A stretch of 64,000 nt of DNA from the NCBI RefSeq assembly GCF_002377905.1, contig NZ_DFQS01000021.1, forward strand, positions 1-64,000. The letters are read 5' to 3'. The position numbers and the translations under genes were made by a program. The notes under the pieces are model-generated. The model made no database searches. It saw only the letters and a program-made list of their open reading frames with translations, and had not been told where the DNA came from. The DNA comes from Psychrobacter sp. UBA3483. GTDB taxonomy: Bacteria > Pseudomonadota > Gammaproteobacteria > Pseudomonadales > Moraxellaceae. This document shows, one piece after another, positions 1 through 7,705 of the stretch. Numbering within the stretch: the stretch's first letter is position 1; every line of letters starts with the position of its first letter.

Positions 1-1
1 G

Positions 2-67
2 TGCTTTGTACTCAATAAAAAACTTGGTAACCCGCCTCTTCAGTTTGATTTGCGTATTTCAAGTTGA
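2..67 (+). CDS. C-terminal end of a gene cut by the left window edge
   Basis: An open frame enters from the left edge and runs 21 codons to a TGA at 65-67, with the tail reading GNPPLQFDLRISS. It is followed about 40 bases later by a strong bidirectional terminator, as expected for the end of a plus-strand gene converging on murU. The fragment is too short to name a family. It could also be an open frame by chance, so this is an inference from position and the following terminator. Confidence 0.35.
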   Translation, partial: CFVLNKKLGNPPLQFDLRISS

Positions 68-104
68 GAGTGGGGTTATTTTTATAAAATCTTACCGTCA
101 ATAG

Positions 105-146
105 AAAAAGCAGCGCTGAATATTCACTATTCAGCGCTGCTTTTTT
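105..146. terminator. Bidirectional rho-independent terminator
   Basis: An 18-base arm at 105-122 is exactly complementary to 128-145, with a 5-base loop. It is flanked by A-run and T-run on the two sides, so it can stop transcription from either direction. It closes the amgK-murU transcript on the minus strand and probably the gene entering from the left on the plus strand. Confidence 0.9.
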
Positions 147-169
147 AACTTTAACTGTCGTAAAACCGT

Positions 170-898
170 TTAAGCGCCGCGATGATTATCGACACTGTGA
201 TTTTCTATATAGTCATTGATTTGCGTTAGGCGCTCGGGCGTACCGACGTCTATCCAATTGTCTTTAATCACCTCAGCGGTAATCTGAAACTTTAGCATTG
301 CTTGTTTTAGCAGTGGCGCAAGCGCTGCCGGCTGCCCTATTACCAGCCCATCAACCAGTCTTGGTGAGATGACACTGATGCCAGCAAAGGTATATTTGTC
401 AGCATCAGCAATCGGCTGCTCGCTTGCCAGTCCATTATTAATAGCAAAGTCGCCACCATTGTTATGCTCAGGATTATCAATCAATAATAAATGCGCTCGT
501 TGGTCAGCGCCTAATTGATAGTCTCGCAACTGCGCAAAATCATAGGTCGTCCAAACGTCGGAGTTGACTAAGACAAAAGGAGCATCTTGCAGCTTGCCTG
601 TTTGCAGGGCGTTAAAAATCCCACCAGCAGTCTCGAGCGGCTCATCACCTTCATCTGACCAATGCAGCGTTACGCCATACTCTGCACCATCGCCCAATGT
701 TTGCTTTAGTTTATCTGCAAGCCATGAGGCGTTGATAGTGATATCAGTAATGCCAGCAGCTTGTAGCGCCTTGATATGCCAGACAATGAGCGGCTGCCCG
801 CCTACTTTCACCAAAGGCTTTGGCGTCTCGAGTGTGAGCGGACGCAGGCGCGTACCCTTGCCAGCCGCCAAAATCATCGCTTGCGTTATTATCGACAT
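170..898 (-). CDS. murU: N-acetylmuramate alpha-1-phosphate uridylyltransferase
   Basis: The 242-residue protein opens with the nucleotidyltransferase signature AAGKGTRLRPLT and has the PKPLVKVGGQPL motif that follows it. This is the single-domain sugar-phosphate nucleotidyltransferase fold. Next to an AmgK-type kinase it is best read as MurU, which makes UDP-MurNAc from MurNAc-1-phosphate in the cytoplasmic peptidoglycan recycling route known from Pseudomonas. The start has a clear AAGGAG ribosome-binding site. It lies 108 bases downstream of amgK on the same strand and is closed by the 105-146 terminator. A generic glucose-1-phosphate transferase is the alternative, but gene context argues against it. 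Confidence 0.88.
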   Translation of the reverse strand: MSIITQAMILAAGKGTRLRPLTLETPKPLVKVGGQPLIVWHIKALQAAGITDITINASWLADKLKQTLGDGAEYGVTLHWSDEGDEPLETAGGIFNALQTGKLQDAPFVLVNSDVWTTYDFAQLRDYQLGADQRAHLLLIDNPEHNNGGDFAINNGLASEQPIADADKYTFAGISVISPRLVDGLVIGQPAALAPLLKQAMLKFQITAEVIKDNWIDVGTPERLTQINDYIENHSVDNHRGA

Positions 899-1006
899 AC
901 ACGCTCCTTGTTATTGGCTGTATGATTGCCTATTATTCATTATCGACTGTTTTAAACAAAGTAAGAGCGATAAATACTGTCATCGTTTTTATTTTGCTCA
1001 TGCTGT

Positions 1007-2107
1007 TTAGATATACTGTTGTACAAATTTATGTTGATAAGCAGGCAAGATAGACTCTCGCAGCCATTCATTAAACGGGCTGACTGCCTGCTTCATATCG
1101 GGCTTGCCGTATTCTGCCAGCCACTCTAGCTCAAAAATCAGGTCACGCATGACTTTTGGAATATCGGCCAAATAGCGGCTTTTGCCATCACGCTCAAACA
1201 AGCGGATAAAAATACCCAACACTTTTAAATGCCGTTGTACGCCCATGACATTAACATCATTTTCAAACTGCGATGCATTATCAGCTGTCGCAAGCCCTGC
1301 CTGTTTTTGCAATTGCCAGCAGTCCTGTATCCAGCTTGTGACTTGACTCTCTGGCCATTCTACATAAGCATCGCGTACCAATGATACCAAATCATAGCTA
1401 TACGCGCCTATCACCGCATCTTGAAAATCAATCACGCCCAAGCGCGTATGATCTACTTGGTCTTGCATAAGGTTGCGACTGTGATAATCACGATGCACAA
1501 TAACCTGCGGCTGGGCCAAAATCTCAGCGATTAAAGCCGATTTAAGATTTCCCCAAAGCGTTTGCTCAAGCTCTATACCAATATAAGGAATAAACCACTC
1601 GCTAAACAAATCCATCTCACGGTTTAATAGCGCGGTATCATAATCTGGTAATTGATGATCCGTCTTTGCGGTCGCCACTGGCACTGCTTGTAAGGCAACC
1701 AAAGTGCGCAGCGCTAATTGATAGTAATCATTCACCTGAGCGGCTGGCGCATCGACCAGCAGATGAGCAAATTCTACCGTACCAAAATCTTGCAATACCA
1801 AAAAGCCTTTTGCCACGTCTTGAGCGACGAGCGTCGGAACATTGATTGCTGGTGCCATCAGTTTTGCGACATTAATAAACTGCTGCAACGCGTCTTGTTC
1901 GTCAGCCGAATCCATGACAATATAGCGCTCAGTTTCGACAGCATCATTATCAAGTAACTGGATACGGTGATATTGGCGCGCGCTGGCATCACCCGGCAGA
2001 CTATCAAGAATAAATTTTTGGTTGGCAAACACGTCTTGCAGCCATTGCTCTAACTGCTGCTGGCGCGTAGCGGGTACGCTAGGTACTGTCATGGTTTTAT
2101 CCGTCAT
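1007..2107 (-). CDS. amgK: N-acetylmuramate/N-acetylglucosamine anomeric kinase
   Basis: This 366-residue protein belongs to the aminoglycoside-phosphotransferase-like kinase superfamily. The catalytic loop reads VIVHRDYHSRNL and the metal-binding segment is GVIDFQDAVIG. Beside murU and divergent from lptD, the arrangement matches the Pseudomonas anabolic recycling locus. There AmgK phosphorylates recovered MurNAc at C1 before MurU adds UMP, bypassing the fosfomycin-sensitive de novo steps. The ATG at 2107 has only a weak ribosome-binding site, and an in-frame ATG at 2092 is a possible alternative. Substrate assignment is by context; the kinase fold is visible in the sequence. Confidence 0.87.
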   Translation of the reverse strand: MTDKTMTVPSVPATRQQQLEQWLQDVFANQKFILDSLPGDASARQYHRIQLLDNDAVETERYIVMDSADEQDALQQFINVAKLMAPAINVPTLVAQDVAKGFLVLQDFGTVEFAHLLVDAPAAQVNDYYQLALRTLVALQAVPVATAKTDHQLPDYDTALLNREMDLFSEWFIPYIGIELEQTLWGNLKSALIAEILAQPQVIVHRDYHSRNLMQDQVDHTRLGVIDFQDAVIGAYSYDLVSLVRDAYVEWPESQVTSWIQDCWQLQKQAGLATADNASQFENDVNVMGVQRHLKVLGIFIRLFERDGKSRYLADIPKVMRDLIFELEWLAEYGKPDMKQAVSPFNEWLRESILPAYQHKFVQQYI

Positions 2108-2457
2108 AAAAAGTATCGCAAATTAAATATCAGTCATAAATGACTAAATAAGTGATATGTGGGGCAAATAATTGTTAAAATAATGAGCGCGTGCCTAAGC
2201 AACGCAGCAGCTTTAAGCAGACAAACTCTACTGGCTATGCGGCCGTAAAAAGGTCTGTATAATTCGCTATATTATAAATTTTGGTAAATAGTGTAGCTGA
2301 TTTGGTTTTTTTTGACTATGATTAGTCGTCATTATATGTAAAACGTTCCGATTTTCGAGATTATCGTCTTAATGACAGGTTTATTCGTCGTTAAATAGCG
2401 TTAAAATACAGCCTGTCATTTAACGATCGCAATCCAATAGGCTCTACAATCATAGGT
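2108..2457. promoter_or_regulatory. Divergent amgK / lptD intergenic region with an inverted repeat
   Basis: The 350-base gap must hold promoters for both directions. A TTGACT at 2312 lies upstream of an AT-rich stretch toward lptD, and TATAAT occurs at 2258, but neither has a convincing partner hexamer. A 9-base inverted repeat, AATGACAGG at 2371-2379 and CCTGTCATT at 2412-2420, lies 38 bases before the lptD start. It could be an operator or a leader hairpin. I see no small gene here. Confidence 0.4.
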
Positions 2458-5400
2458 GTGCCCTTGTTATATTCTCCGCTCTACCAAAGCATCCGTTTGA
2501 TTTTATTTGGCGCCTTGGGCTTATCTAGCTTGACGGTCAGTGCAGCCCTTAATCCTGTCGATAATAACGTTGATGCGCAGACGACTGAGACATCAATCAC
2601 TGACAACCCTAGCGACGGTGAGGCCACCCAGCATACCGCCTTTAACGATTGGGTCAACCAAACCCAAAATGGCGCTGCGGATGCCAATGGTGAAAATGTA
2701 AACAGTCAATTAACAACTGCGCCTGCTCTCGATAATAATGATGCATTTACTGATAATAATGTAGACATTACGGCAATTAATGACAGTAGTGACAGTAGTG
2801 ACAGTAGTGACAGTAATAATGTTAATAACAATGCCGTCAATAACGCTACTAAAGCAAATAATACCACTGTGCCTGTCAATAACAGCACCGCTAAATCCAA
2901 TAAGCGCAGCATTGATGTCAATGACGAAAGCATTCAAGACAGCCTAATGCGTTTAGCAGAATTTTATGAATTAACGCCTGATAAGGATCCTGCAACGTTA
3001 CACAATAACAGCAATGATGACATAGCAGATAGTAATAACGACGATATTCAAAACTCTTTTGCCGCGCAAACCATTCCAGCCGTAGGTAGCGATTTAAGGC
3101 TACTACCCAATAGCGTCGACAGCGCTCAACGCTGCGAAGGGCAATGGGTTTATCCCAAGAAAAATCCTAATTACCAACGTGCTATCAATGAAACAGGTGC
3201 ACCTAACGGCCAGCCAGCGCCCAACTTAAACGGCATTCCTAATAATCAAGCACCGTTGTTTGCAGAGTCAGATTATGGCTATTATGACAATGTCGACTAT
3301 GCCGAGCTTTCAGGCAATGTCATTGTTGACCAAGGAACGCAGCATATCGAAGCAGAGAAAATCGTACTCGATTTGAATAACAATGTCGCAGCTGCGCAAG
3401 GTAAAGTGATGTTTACCGACCAAGCGACTGGACAAAACAGCAACGTCCAAAACAGTAAATCTAGCCTCACTGATAAAGCCTCAACTGGTGGTCTCATCGG
3501 CGTCGCCGACAGCTTAAACTACAATACCGAAACCGGACAATCAACCGCTAAAGATGTGGCTTTTGCTAGCGTAGAGCTGCAAGCACACGGCTATGCCAAG
3601 CACTTAAATCGCCCTAACGAGACGCAGTATGAGCTTGATGAGGTGATGTTTAGTACTTGCCCACCGACCAACCGCAAATGGCAGTTTGATGCCAAAAGTA
3701 TCGACTTAGATACCGAAACAGGCCGCGGCGAAGCTTATAACACCACGTTCCGTATCGCCGATGTGCCGGTTTTCTATTTGCCTTATTTTAATTTCCCTAT
3801 AGACAACAGACGCAGTAGCGGCTTTTTATTACCGAGCGCGAGTGTCGGTAGTGAAAACGGACTTGAAGTTGATGTACCTTATTATTTTAATTTAGCGCCG
3901 AACTACGATGCCACCCTTAATACTCGCGTTTATACCAACCGTAACCCAATGCTCTCCGGTGAGTTTCGTTATCTAACTGACGAGTACGGCGAAGGGATTT
4001 TTAACGGCTCTTATTTGCCCAATGATAAAAAATATGACGGCGAAGACCGTAGCAGCTTTTTTTACGATCATTACTGGTCATCTAACAGTATTCCGCGCTT
4101 AAGTGGCGACGCAAAATATAGCTATGTCTCTGATGCCGATTATCTCAACGACTTTGATACCTTAGGTTTGTCAGACAATACCTTAAACCTACCACGCCGT
4201 GCGCGGGTTAATTATTATAATGATTATGTCAATGGTGAATTAAAAGTCGAGACTTTCCAAACGCTCGATGCGTTTAACAATAATGGACAGCCATTACAAG
4301 ACAAAGACAAGCCGTACTCGCGCTTGCCGCAGCTTAAGCTTGACTATCGTCTACCATGGGCAAAAAGTTTTGATATCACGGGCGTAAGTGACTCGGCCTA
4401 TTTTAAAAAATCCATCGATGATGGCTCTGAAAATGAAAAAAGTGGCACGCGTTTTTATAATAAGCTGAGCGCCGTTTATCCGATGGAAAAATCTTGGGGC
4501 TATATCAAACCTAAATTTAGCTTACAGCATTTATATACTTCTTACGATGAAGACAGCTTGGCGGACAATGATTTGAGCAAAGATGACGGCAACCAATCGG
4601 TATTTGTGCCTCAAATCAGTGTCGATGCTGGCCTGCACTTTTCTCAAGCGGGCTCACCCTTCGGCGCCTTTGACGATACTTTAGGCGGTTATCGCTTACT
4701 CAGTCCGCGCTTAAAGTATACCTACTCGCCCTATAAAGACCAAAACGATATCCCTAACTTTAATACTCGTATTGCTTCTATTAACTATGAGCAACTGTTT
4801 TCGGACAGCTGGTTTTTAGGTCATGACCGCTTGCAAGATTTGCATGCCTTTACACCCGGTATTAATTATCGTTACATCGACGCAACGGGTGTGACACGTT
4901 TTGATGGTAGTATCGCAGAGCAGTTTTATATCGATGATGGGCGTGTGACCCTCGAAGACCAAAAACCCGTGCTGACGAATTCTTCCTCGGGATTGGTGTG
5001 GGATACCAGCACCCAGCCTTATAATAACGTCTGGGTCGATGTAAGCGGCGCGCTTACCCATAGATATGATTTGAACTATATCACCACTGAGCTGCGTTAT
5101 CAGCCGTCTGACAACAGTCTATTTAACGTCGGCTTTGTGAAGCGTATGCGTGATGAAAACACCGACCAGTTACCTTTATCGGCGTTTACCGCATCAGCCG
5201 TATTCCCGATTAATAATAGCTGGCGCGTATTGGCGCAGGGTCAATACGATTATAATCGTGATAAGATGCTCGACTCGTTAATTGGCGTTGATTATGAGGA
5301 TTGCTGTTTTGGTTTTGCAGTCTATGGTCGTCGTTATTATAATGATTTGAATATCAAAGACAAACCAACACAAGCGATTATGGCAGAAATCAGACTCAAC

Positions 5401-5493
5401 GGTCTTGGTAGCGGTAGCAGCCGTTTAACGCGCTTACTTTCTGATAAAGTTTTGGGCTTTGAGCCGGTTCAAAGCGCATGGAAAGATGAATAA
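2458..5493 (+). CDS. lptD: LPS-assembly outer membrane protein LptD
   Basis: LptD is the outer-membrane barrel that, with LptE, inserts LPS into the outer leaflet. At 1011 residues this one is longer than the roughly 780 of E. coli. The excess is an Asn/Asp/Ser-rich N-terminal segment at about residues 30-220. The OstA-type periplasmic domain follows at about 270-410 and the barrel runs to the C-terminus. Four cysteines sit in the expected places: one before each end of the jellyroll (C226, C401) and a CC pair (C949-C950), matching the inter-domain disulfides of the family. A hydrophobic signal segment starts the protein from a GTG codon. surA follows 188 bases downstream on the same strand. 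Confidence 0.95.
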   Translation: MPLLYSPLYQSIRLILFGALGLSSLTVSAALNPVDNNVDAQTTETSITDNPSDGEATQHTAFNDWVNQTQNGAADANGENVNSQLTTAPALDNNDAFTDNNVDITAINDSSDSSDSSDSNNVNNNAVNNATKANNTTVPVNNSTAKSNKRSIDVNDESIQDSLMRLAEFYELTPDKDPATLHNNSNDDIADSNNDDIQNSFAAQTIPAVGSDLRLLPNSVDSAQRCEGQWVYPKKNPNYQRAINETGAPNGQPAPNLNGIPNNQAPLFAESDYGYYDNVDYAELSGNVIVDQGTQHIEAEKIVLDLNNNVAAAQGKVMFTDQATGQNSNVQNSKSSLTDKASTGGLIGVADSLNYNTETGQSTAKDVAFASVELQAHGYAKHLNRPNETQYELDEVMFSTCPPTNRKWQFDAKSIDLDTETGRGEAYNTTFRIADVPVFYLPYFNFPIDNRRSSGFLLPSASVGSENGLEVDVPYYFNLAPNYDATLNTRVYTNRNPMLSGEFRYLTDEYGEGIFNGSYLPNDKKYDGEDRSSFFYDHYWSSNSIPRLSGDAKYSYVSDADYLNDFDTLGLSDNTLNLPRRARVNYYNDYVNGELKVETFQTLDAFNNNGQPLQDKDKPYSRLPQLKLDYRLPWAKSFDITGVSDSAYFKKSIDDGSENEKSGTRFYNKLSAVYPMEKSWGYIKPKFSLQHLYTSYDEDSLADNDLSKDDGNQSVFVPQISVDAGLHFSQAGSPFGAFDDTLGGYRLLSPRLKYTYSPYKDQNDIPNFNTRIASINYEQLFSDSWFLGHDRLQDLHAFTPGINYRYIDATGVTRFDGSIAEQFYIDDGRVTLEDQKPVLTNSSSGLVWDTSTQPYNNVWVDVSGALTHRYDLNYITTELRYQPSDNSLFNVGFVKRMRDENTDQLPLSAFTASAVFPINNSWRVLAQGQYDYNRDKMLDSLIGVDYEDCCFGFAVYGRRYYNDLNIKDKPTQAIMAEIRLNGLGSGSSRLTRLLSDKVLGFEPVQSAWKDE
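2782..2817 (+). repeat. 9-bp tandem repeat in lptD
   Basis: GACAGTAGT occurs three times in tandem at 2782-2808, followed by a one-base variant at 2809-2817. It encodes a Ser/Asp tract at about residues 109-120 of LptD. The unit is a multiple of three, so copy-number change would alter linker length without a frameshift. Confidence 0.9.
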
Positions 5494-5681
5494 AACGTCG
5501 TTTATACCCTTAGATTCACGTATGATTGATGGCTTATGTATCAAGTAACATTTGTGCGACAACGGCATATAACGATGTTCGCCCCCTATTATAAACAGCC
5601 CTAGTCGCTACTTAGATGAAGAGTAACGTCAATAGGCTTAACCGATTACCATCCGATGCAATGACATTGATGAGGAGCATC

Positions 5682-7091
5682 ATGAGATTTTTTTCTTTAC
5701 GTCAGACAAGCCGAGCTGTATTGCTTTCTATGGGTATGATGGGCGCTATTGCTCTGAGCCTGTGTGCGCAAGCAGCCACCGTTAAGCCTGCAAAAGCGTC
5801 AGCTGCAAAAGTTGATGCTGGTACTCAGCAAAATAGCGTGAGCCGTTTGACACCTGCCAATAGTACAGACGGTATCATTGCATTGGTCAATGAAAATGCC
5901 ATTTTAAAAAGTGATCTCATCGCTGCTATGGCGCAAACCCAAGCACGGGCGAAGGCGGCTGGTGAACCGATTGCCAATTCAGCCCAGCTCCAGTCTGAAG
6001 TGTTAAACGCCCTCATCATGCGCGAATTACAACTCTCAATGGTCAAACGGGTTGGCTTAAATCCTGATGAAGCCGCCATCAATCAACGTCTGACTCAAAT
6101 CGCCCAAGCAGAAGGGCTTAGTAGCCTCGGTGAGTTACAACAACGTTTAGACGCTGCAAAACCAGGCAGTTATGCCACCCTACGCGCGCAATTGATTGAA
6201 GATGCCGCGATTCAAGCCTTGCAGCAGCGCCAAATCGCAAGCCGCGTGCGCATTAGCGAACAAGATATTGATGCCTTTTTGGCCTCTCCTGAAGCCAAGC
6301 GCTTAAGTCAAAGTGAATATCAAACCGTTCACGTTCGTATCCCCTATATAGATGACTATAGCCGTCTGTCGGATACCCAGCGTGAAGAAGCCCTAAAAGT
6401 CGCGCAGCGTCTACGCACACGATTACAAGCACCAAATGCTGATGTCACAGAAGCCATTGGCGCAAGTCAAGGTAGCTATCCTATCCAGCTGCAAGGCGGC
6501 GATATGGGCTTTCATAAAGCGGCTGCGCTACCAACCGAGCTTGCCAGCGAAATCACCAAACTTGAAGTTGGCGCCGTCAGTGCGCCGTTAGTGACCCCCG
6601 AAGGTATTGACATCATCAAACTGGCTGATAAAAAATCCAGTGATACCATGCTAGTGCCGCAGTGGCATACGCGTCACATTTTAGTCAAAGTCGATGAGCT
6701 ACAAACCGATGCTTTGGCTGAGCAAAAAATCAATGACCTCTACGAGCAATTACGTAAAGGCGCCGACTTTGCGAGCCTAGCCTCAACTTATTCAGATGAT
6801 CCCGGCTCAGCAGGACGCGGTGGCGATTTAGATTGGGTTGGTGAAGAGCAAATGATTGGTCCGTTTGAAGCGACCATGAAGAATACCGCAGTCGGTGATT
6901 ACTCTGCACCATTTAAAACGCAATTTGGCTGGCACATTCTAAAAGTTGAAGGCAAGCGCGAGCAAGATGTCAGCGATGAGTACCGTCGCAATATGGCACG
7001 TCAAGCGTTATACCAGCGTCTTGCCCCGCAGGCCAAAGAAGACTGGCTACAAGAACTACAAGCTGGCGCTTATATTCAGATACTCGGCTAA
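5682..7091 (+). CDS. surA: Periplasmic chaperone / peptidyl-prolyl isomerase SurA
   Basis: SurA escorts unfolded outer-membrane proteins across the periplasm to the Bam complex. The protein has a signal peptide ending near AQA, a SurA N-terminal domain (starting GIIALVNENAILKSDL), and two parvulin domains. The second parvulin (starting RHILVKVDE and containing GGDLDWVGE) is the better conserved. I chose the ATG at 5682 (469 residues) over the in-frame ATG at 5616. It is preceded by AGGAG and starts a normal signal peptide, whereas the longer form adds 22 residues before it. It lies downstream of its major client lptD. The pdxA and rsmA genes that follow surA in E. coli are not here. Confidence 0.93.
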   Translation: MRFFSLRQTSRAVLLSMGMMGAIALSLCAQAATVKPAKASAAKVDAGTQQNSVSRLTPANSTDGIIALVNENAILKSDLIAAMAQTQARAKAAGEPIANSAQLQSEVLNALIMRELQLSMVKRVGLNPDEAAINQRLTQIAQAEGLSSLGELQQRLDAAKPGSYATLRAQLIEDAAIQALQQRQIASRVRISEQDIDAFLASPEAKRLSQSEYQTVHVRIPYIDDYSRLSDTQREEALKVAQRLRTRLQAPNADVTEAIGASQGSYPIQLQGGDMGFHKAAALPTELASEITKLEVGAVSAPLVTPEGIDIIKLADKKSSDTMLVPQWHTRHILVKVDELQTDALAEQKINDLYEQLRKGADFASLASTYSDDPGSAGRGGDLDWVGEEQMIGPFEATMKNTAVGDYSAPFKTQFGWHILKVEGKREQDVSDEYRRNMARQALYQRLAPQAKEDWLQELQAGAYIQILG

Positions 7092-7127
7092 TGAGTTATT
7101 TAATAATATCGAAAAAATTTATAAAAG

Positions 7128-7160
7128 AAGGGTATATGCTAATGCATGTACCCTTTTTTA
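7128..7160 (+). terminator. surA rho-independent terminator
   Basis: Arms 7128-7139 and 7144-7155 form a 12-bp stem with one G-U pair and a TAAT loop, followed by a run of Ts. It lies 37 bases after the surA stop codon. Confidence 0.88.
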
Positions 7161-7205
7161 CTTTATATCATATAGTCAAAATATTCTAAAAACGCGACGG
7201 TATTG

Positions 7206-7267
7206 CTGATATCAATTTTTGTAGCCTCTGTCTACGCAGGCACAGCAAGCAAAAAAATCGATATCAG
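7206..7267. repeat. 62-bp imperfect palindromic element
   Basis: The outer arms (7206-7220 and 7253-7267) are inverted copies of CTGATATCAATTTTT with one mismatch. They enclose a centre containing TAGCCTCTGTCTACGCAGG and CACAGCAAGC, which itself has partial dyad symmetry. It is non-coding and sits just beyond the surA terminator. The shape resembles a REP-like or miniature mobile palindrome. Whether it is dispersed in the genome cannot be seen from one window. Confidence 0.55.
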
Positions 7268-7405
7268 TAGTACTTGATGTATCTGTATTACTTTTCACTC
7301 ACTATATGTTAAAAATTCGATGATTTATAAGATAAGCTGTACCTTGGTGCTATATATCCGTTAGCGATCGGAGATGTTTTTTAGTTATGAATAAAAATAA
7401 CGCAC

Positions 7406-7585
7406 AAAGAAAAGCCCCGAACCTAGGGCGATGGGTTCAGGGCTATGGCGTTTCATATTGTTGTTATTATCTCTTCCGTGTTGACTCATCCTAAGTCATA
7501 AACAGTAACCTATAAGACAGCGGGCTGACCTGTGCTTTTATTGTTACTGCCTCAACACTGCATCCTAGCGTATCCTTGTGTTGAT
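7406..7585 (-). ncRNA. Candidate RsmY/RsmZ/CsrB-type small RNA (CsrA/RsmA sponge)
   Basis: On the minus strand a transcript of about 180 nt can be read from a start near 7585 to a rho-independent terminator. The terminator arms are 7434-7444 and 7413-7423, followed by TTTTCTTT. The RNA folds into successive hairpins: a 7-bp stem (7578-7584 with 7552-7558) whose loop carries AAGGATA and TAGGATG; a 7-bp stem (7543-7549 with 7503-7509); and a 5-bp stem (7494-7498 with 7482-7486) whose 7-base loop is exactly TAGGATG. A further CACGGAAG lies unpaired before the terminator. GGA displayed in hairpin loops with AGGAU context is the known CsrA/RsmA binding signature. There is no open frame. Family assignment is inference; the structure is directly visible. 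Confidence 0.72.
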
Positions 7586-7591
7586 GGTTGT

Positions 7592-7659
7592 ATTCTAGGT
7601 GAATTGACGCGGGACGACTAGAGGCTAAAGACCTTATTTAGCGTAAGCATTTGCTTACG
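7592..7659 (-). promoter_or_regulatory. Promoter of the candidate Rsm RNA with a GacA-type UAS
   Basis: The palindrome at 7642-7659 contains GTAAG, six bases, then CTTAC, matching the core of the Pseudomonas GacA upstream activating sequence TGTAAG-N6-CTTACA. On the minus strand a -10 hexamer TAGAAT lies at 7597-7592, giving a start near 7585. The palindrome centre is then about 65 bases upstream of the start, the spacing known for rsm promoters. The -35 position holds no good consensus (TAGTCG), as expected for an activator-dependent promoter. Confidence 0.65.
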
Positions 7660-7705
7660 TCGCTATTGTTTGTTGCGAAGCTTTTATATAAATAATAATA
7701 CTTTT

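Noticed and set aside
2310..2350. A sigma-E type promoter upstream of lptD-surA, as in E. coli
   Set aside because: I could not find the GGAACTT and TCTGA-like elements in the right orientation and spacing; the only GGAAC-like run is on the opposite strand.
7406..7585. 6S RNA, SRP RNA or RNase P RNA instead of an Rsm-type RNA
   Set aside because: None of the conserved cores (6S central bubble, SRP tetraloop region, RNase P GAGGAAAGTCCGGGC-like region) is present; length and GGA hairpins fit Rsm better.
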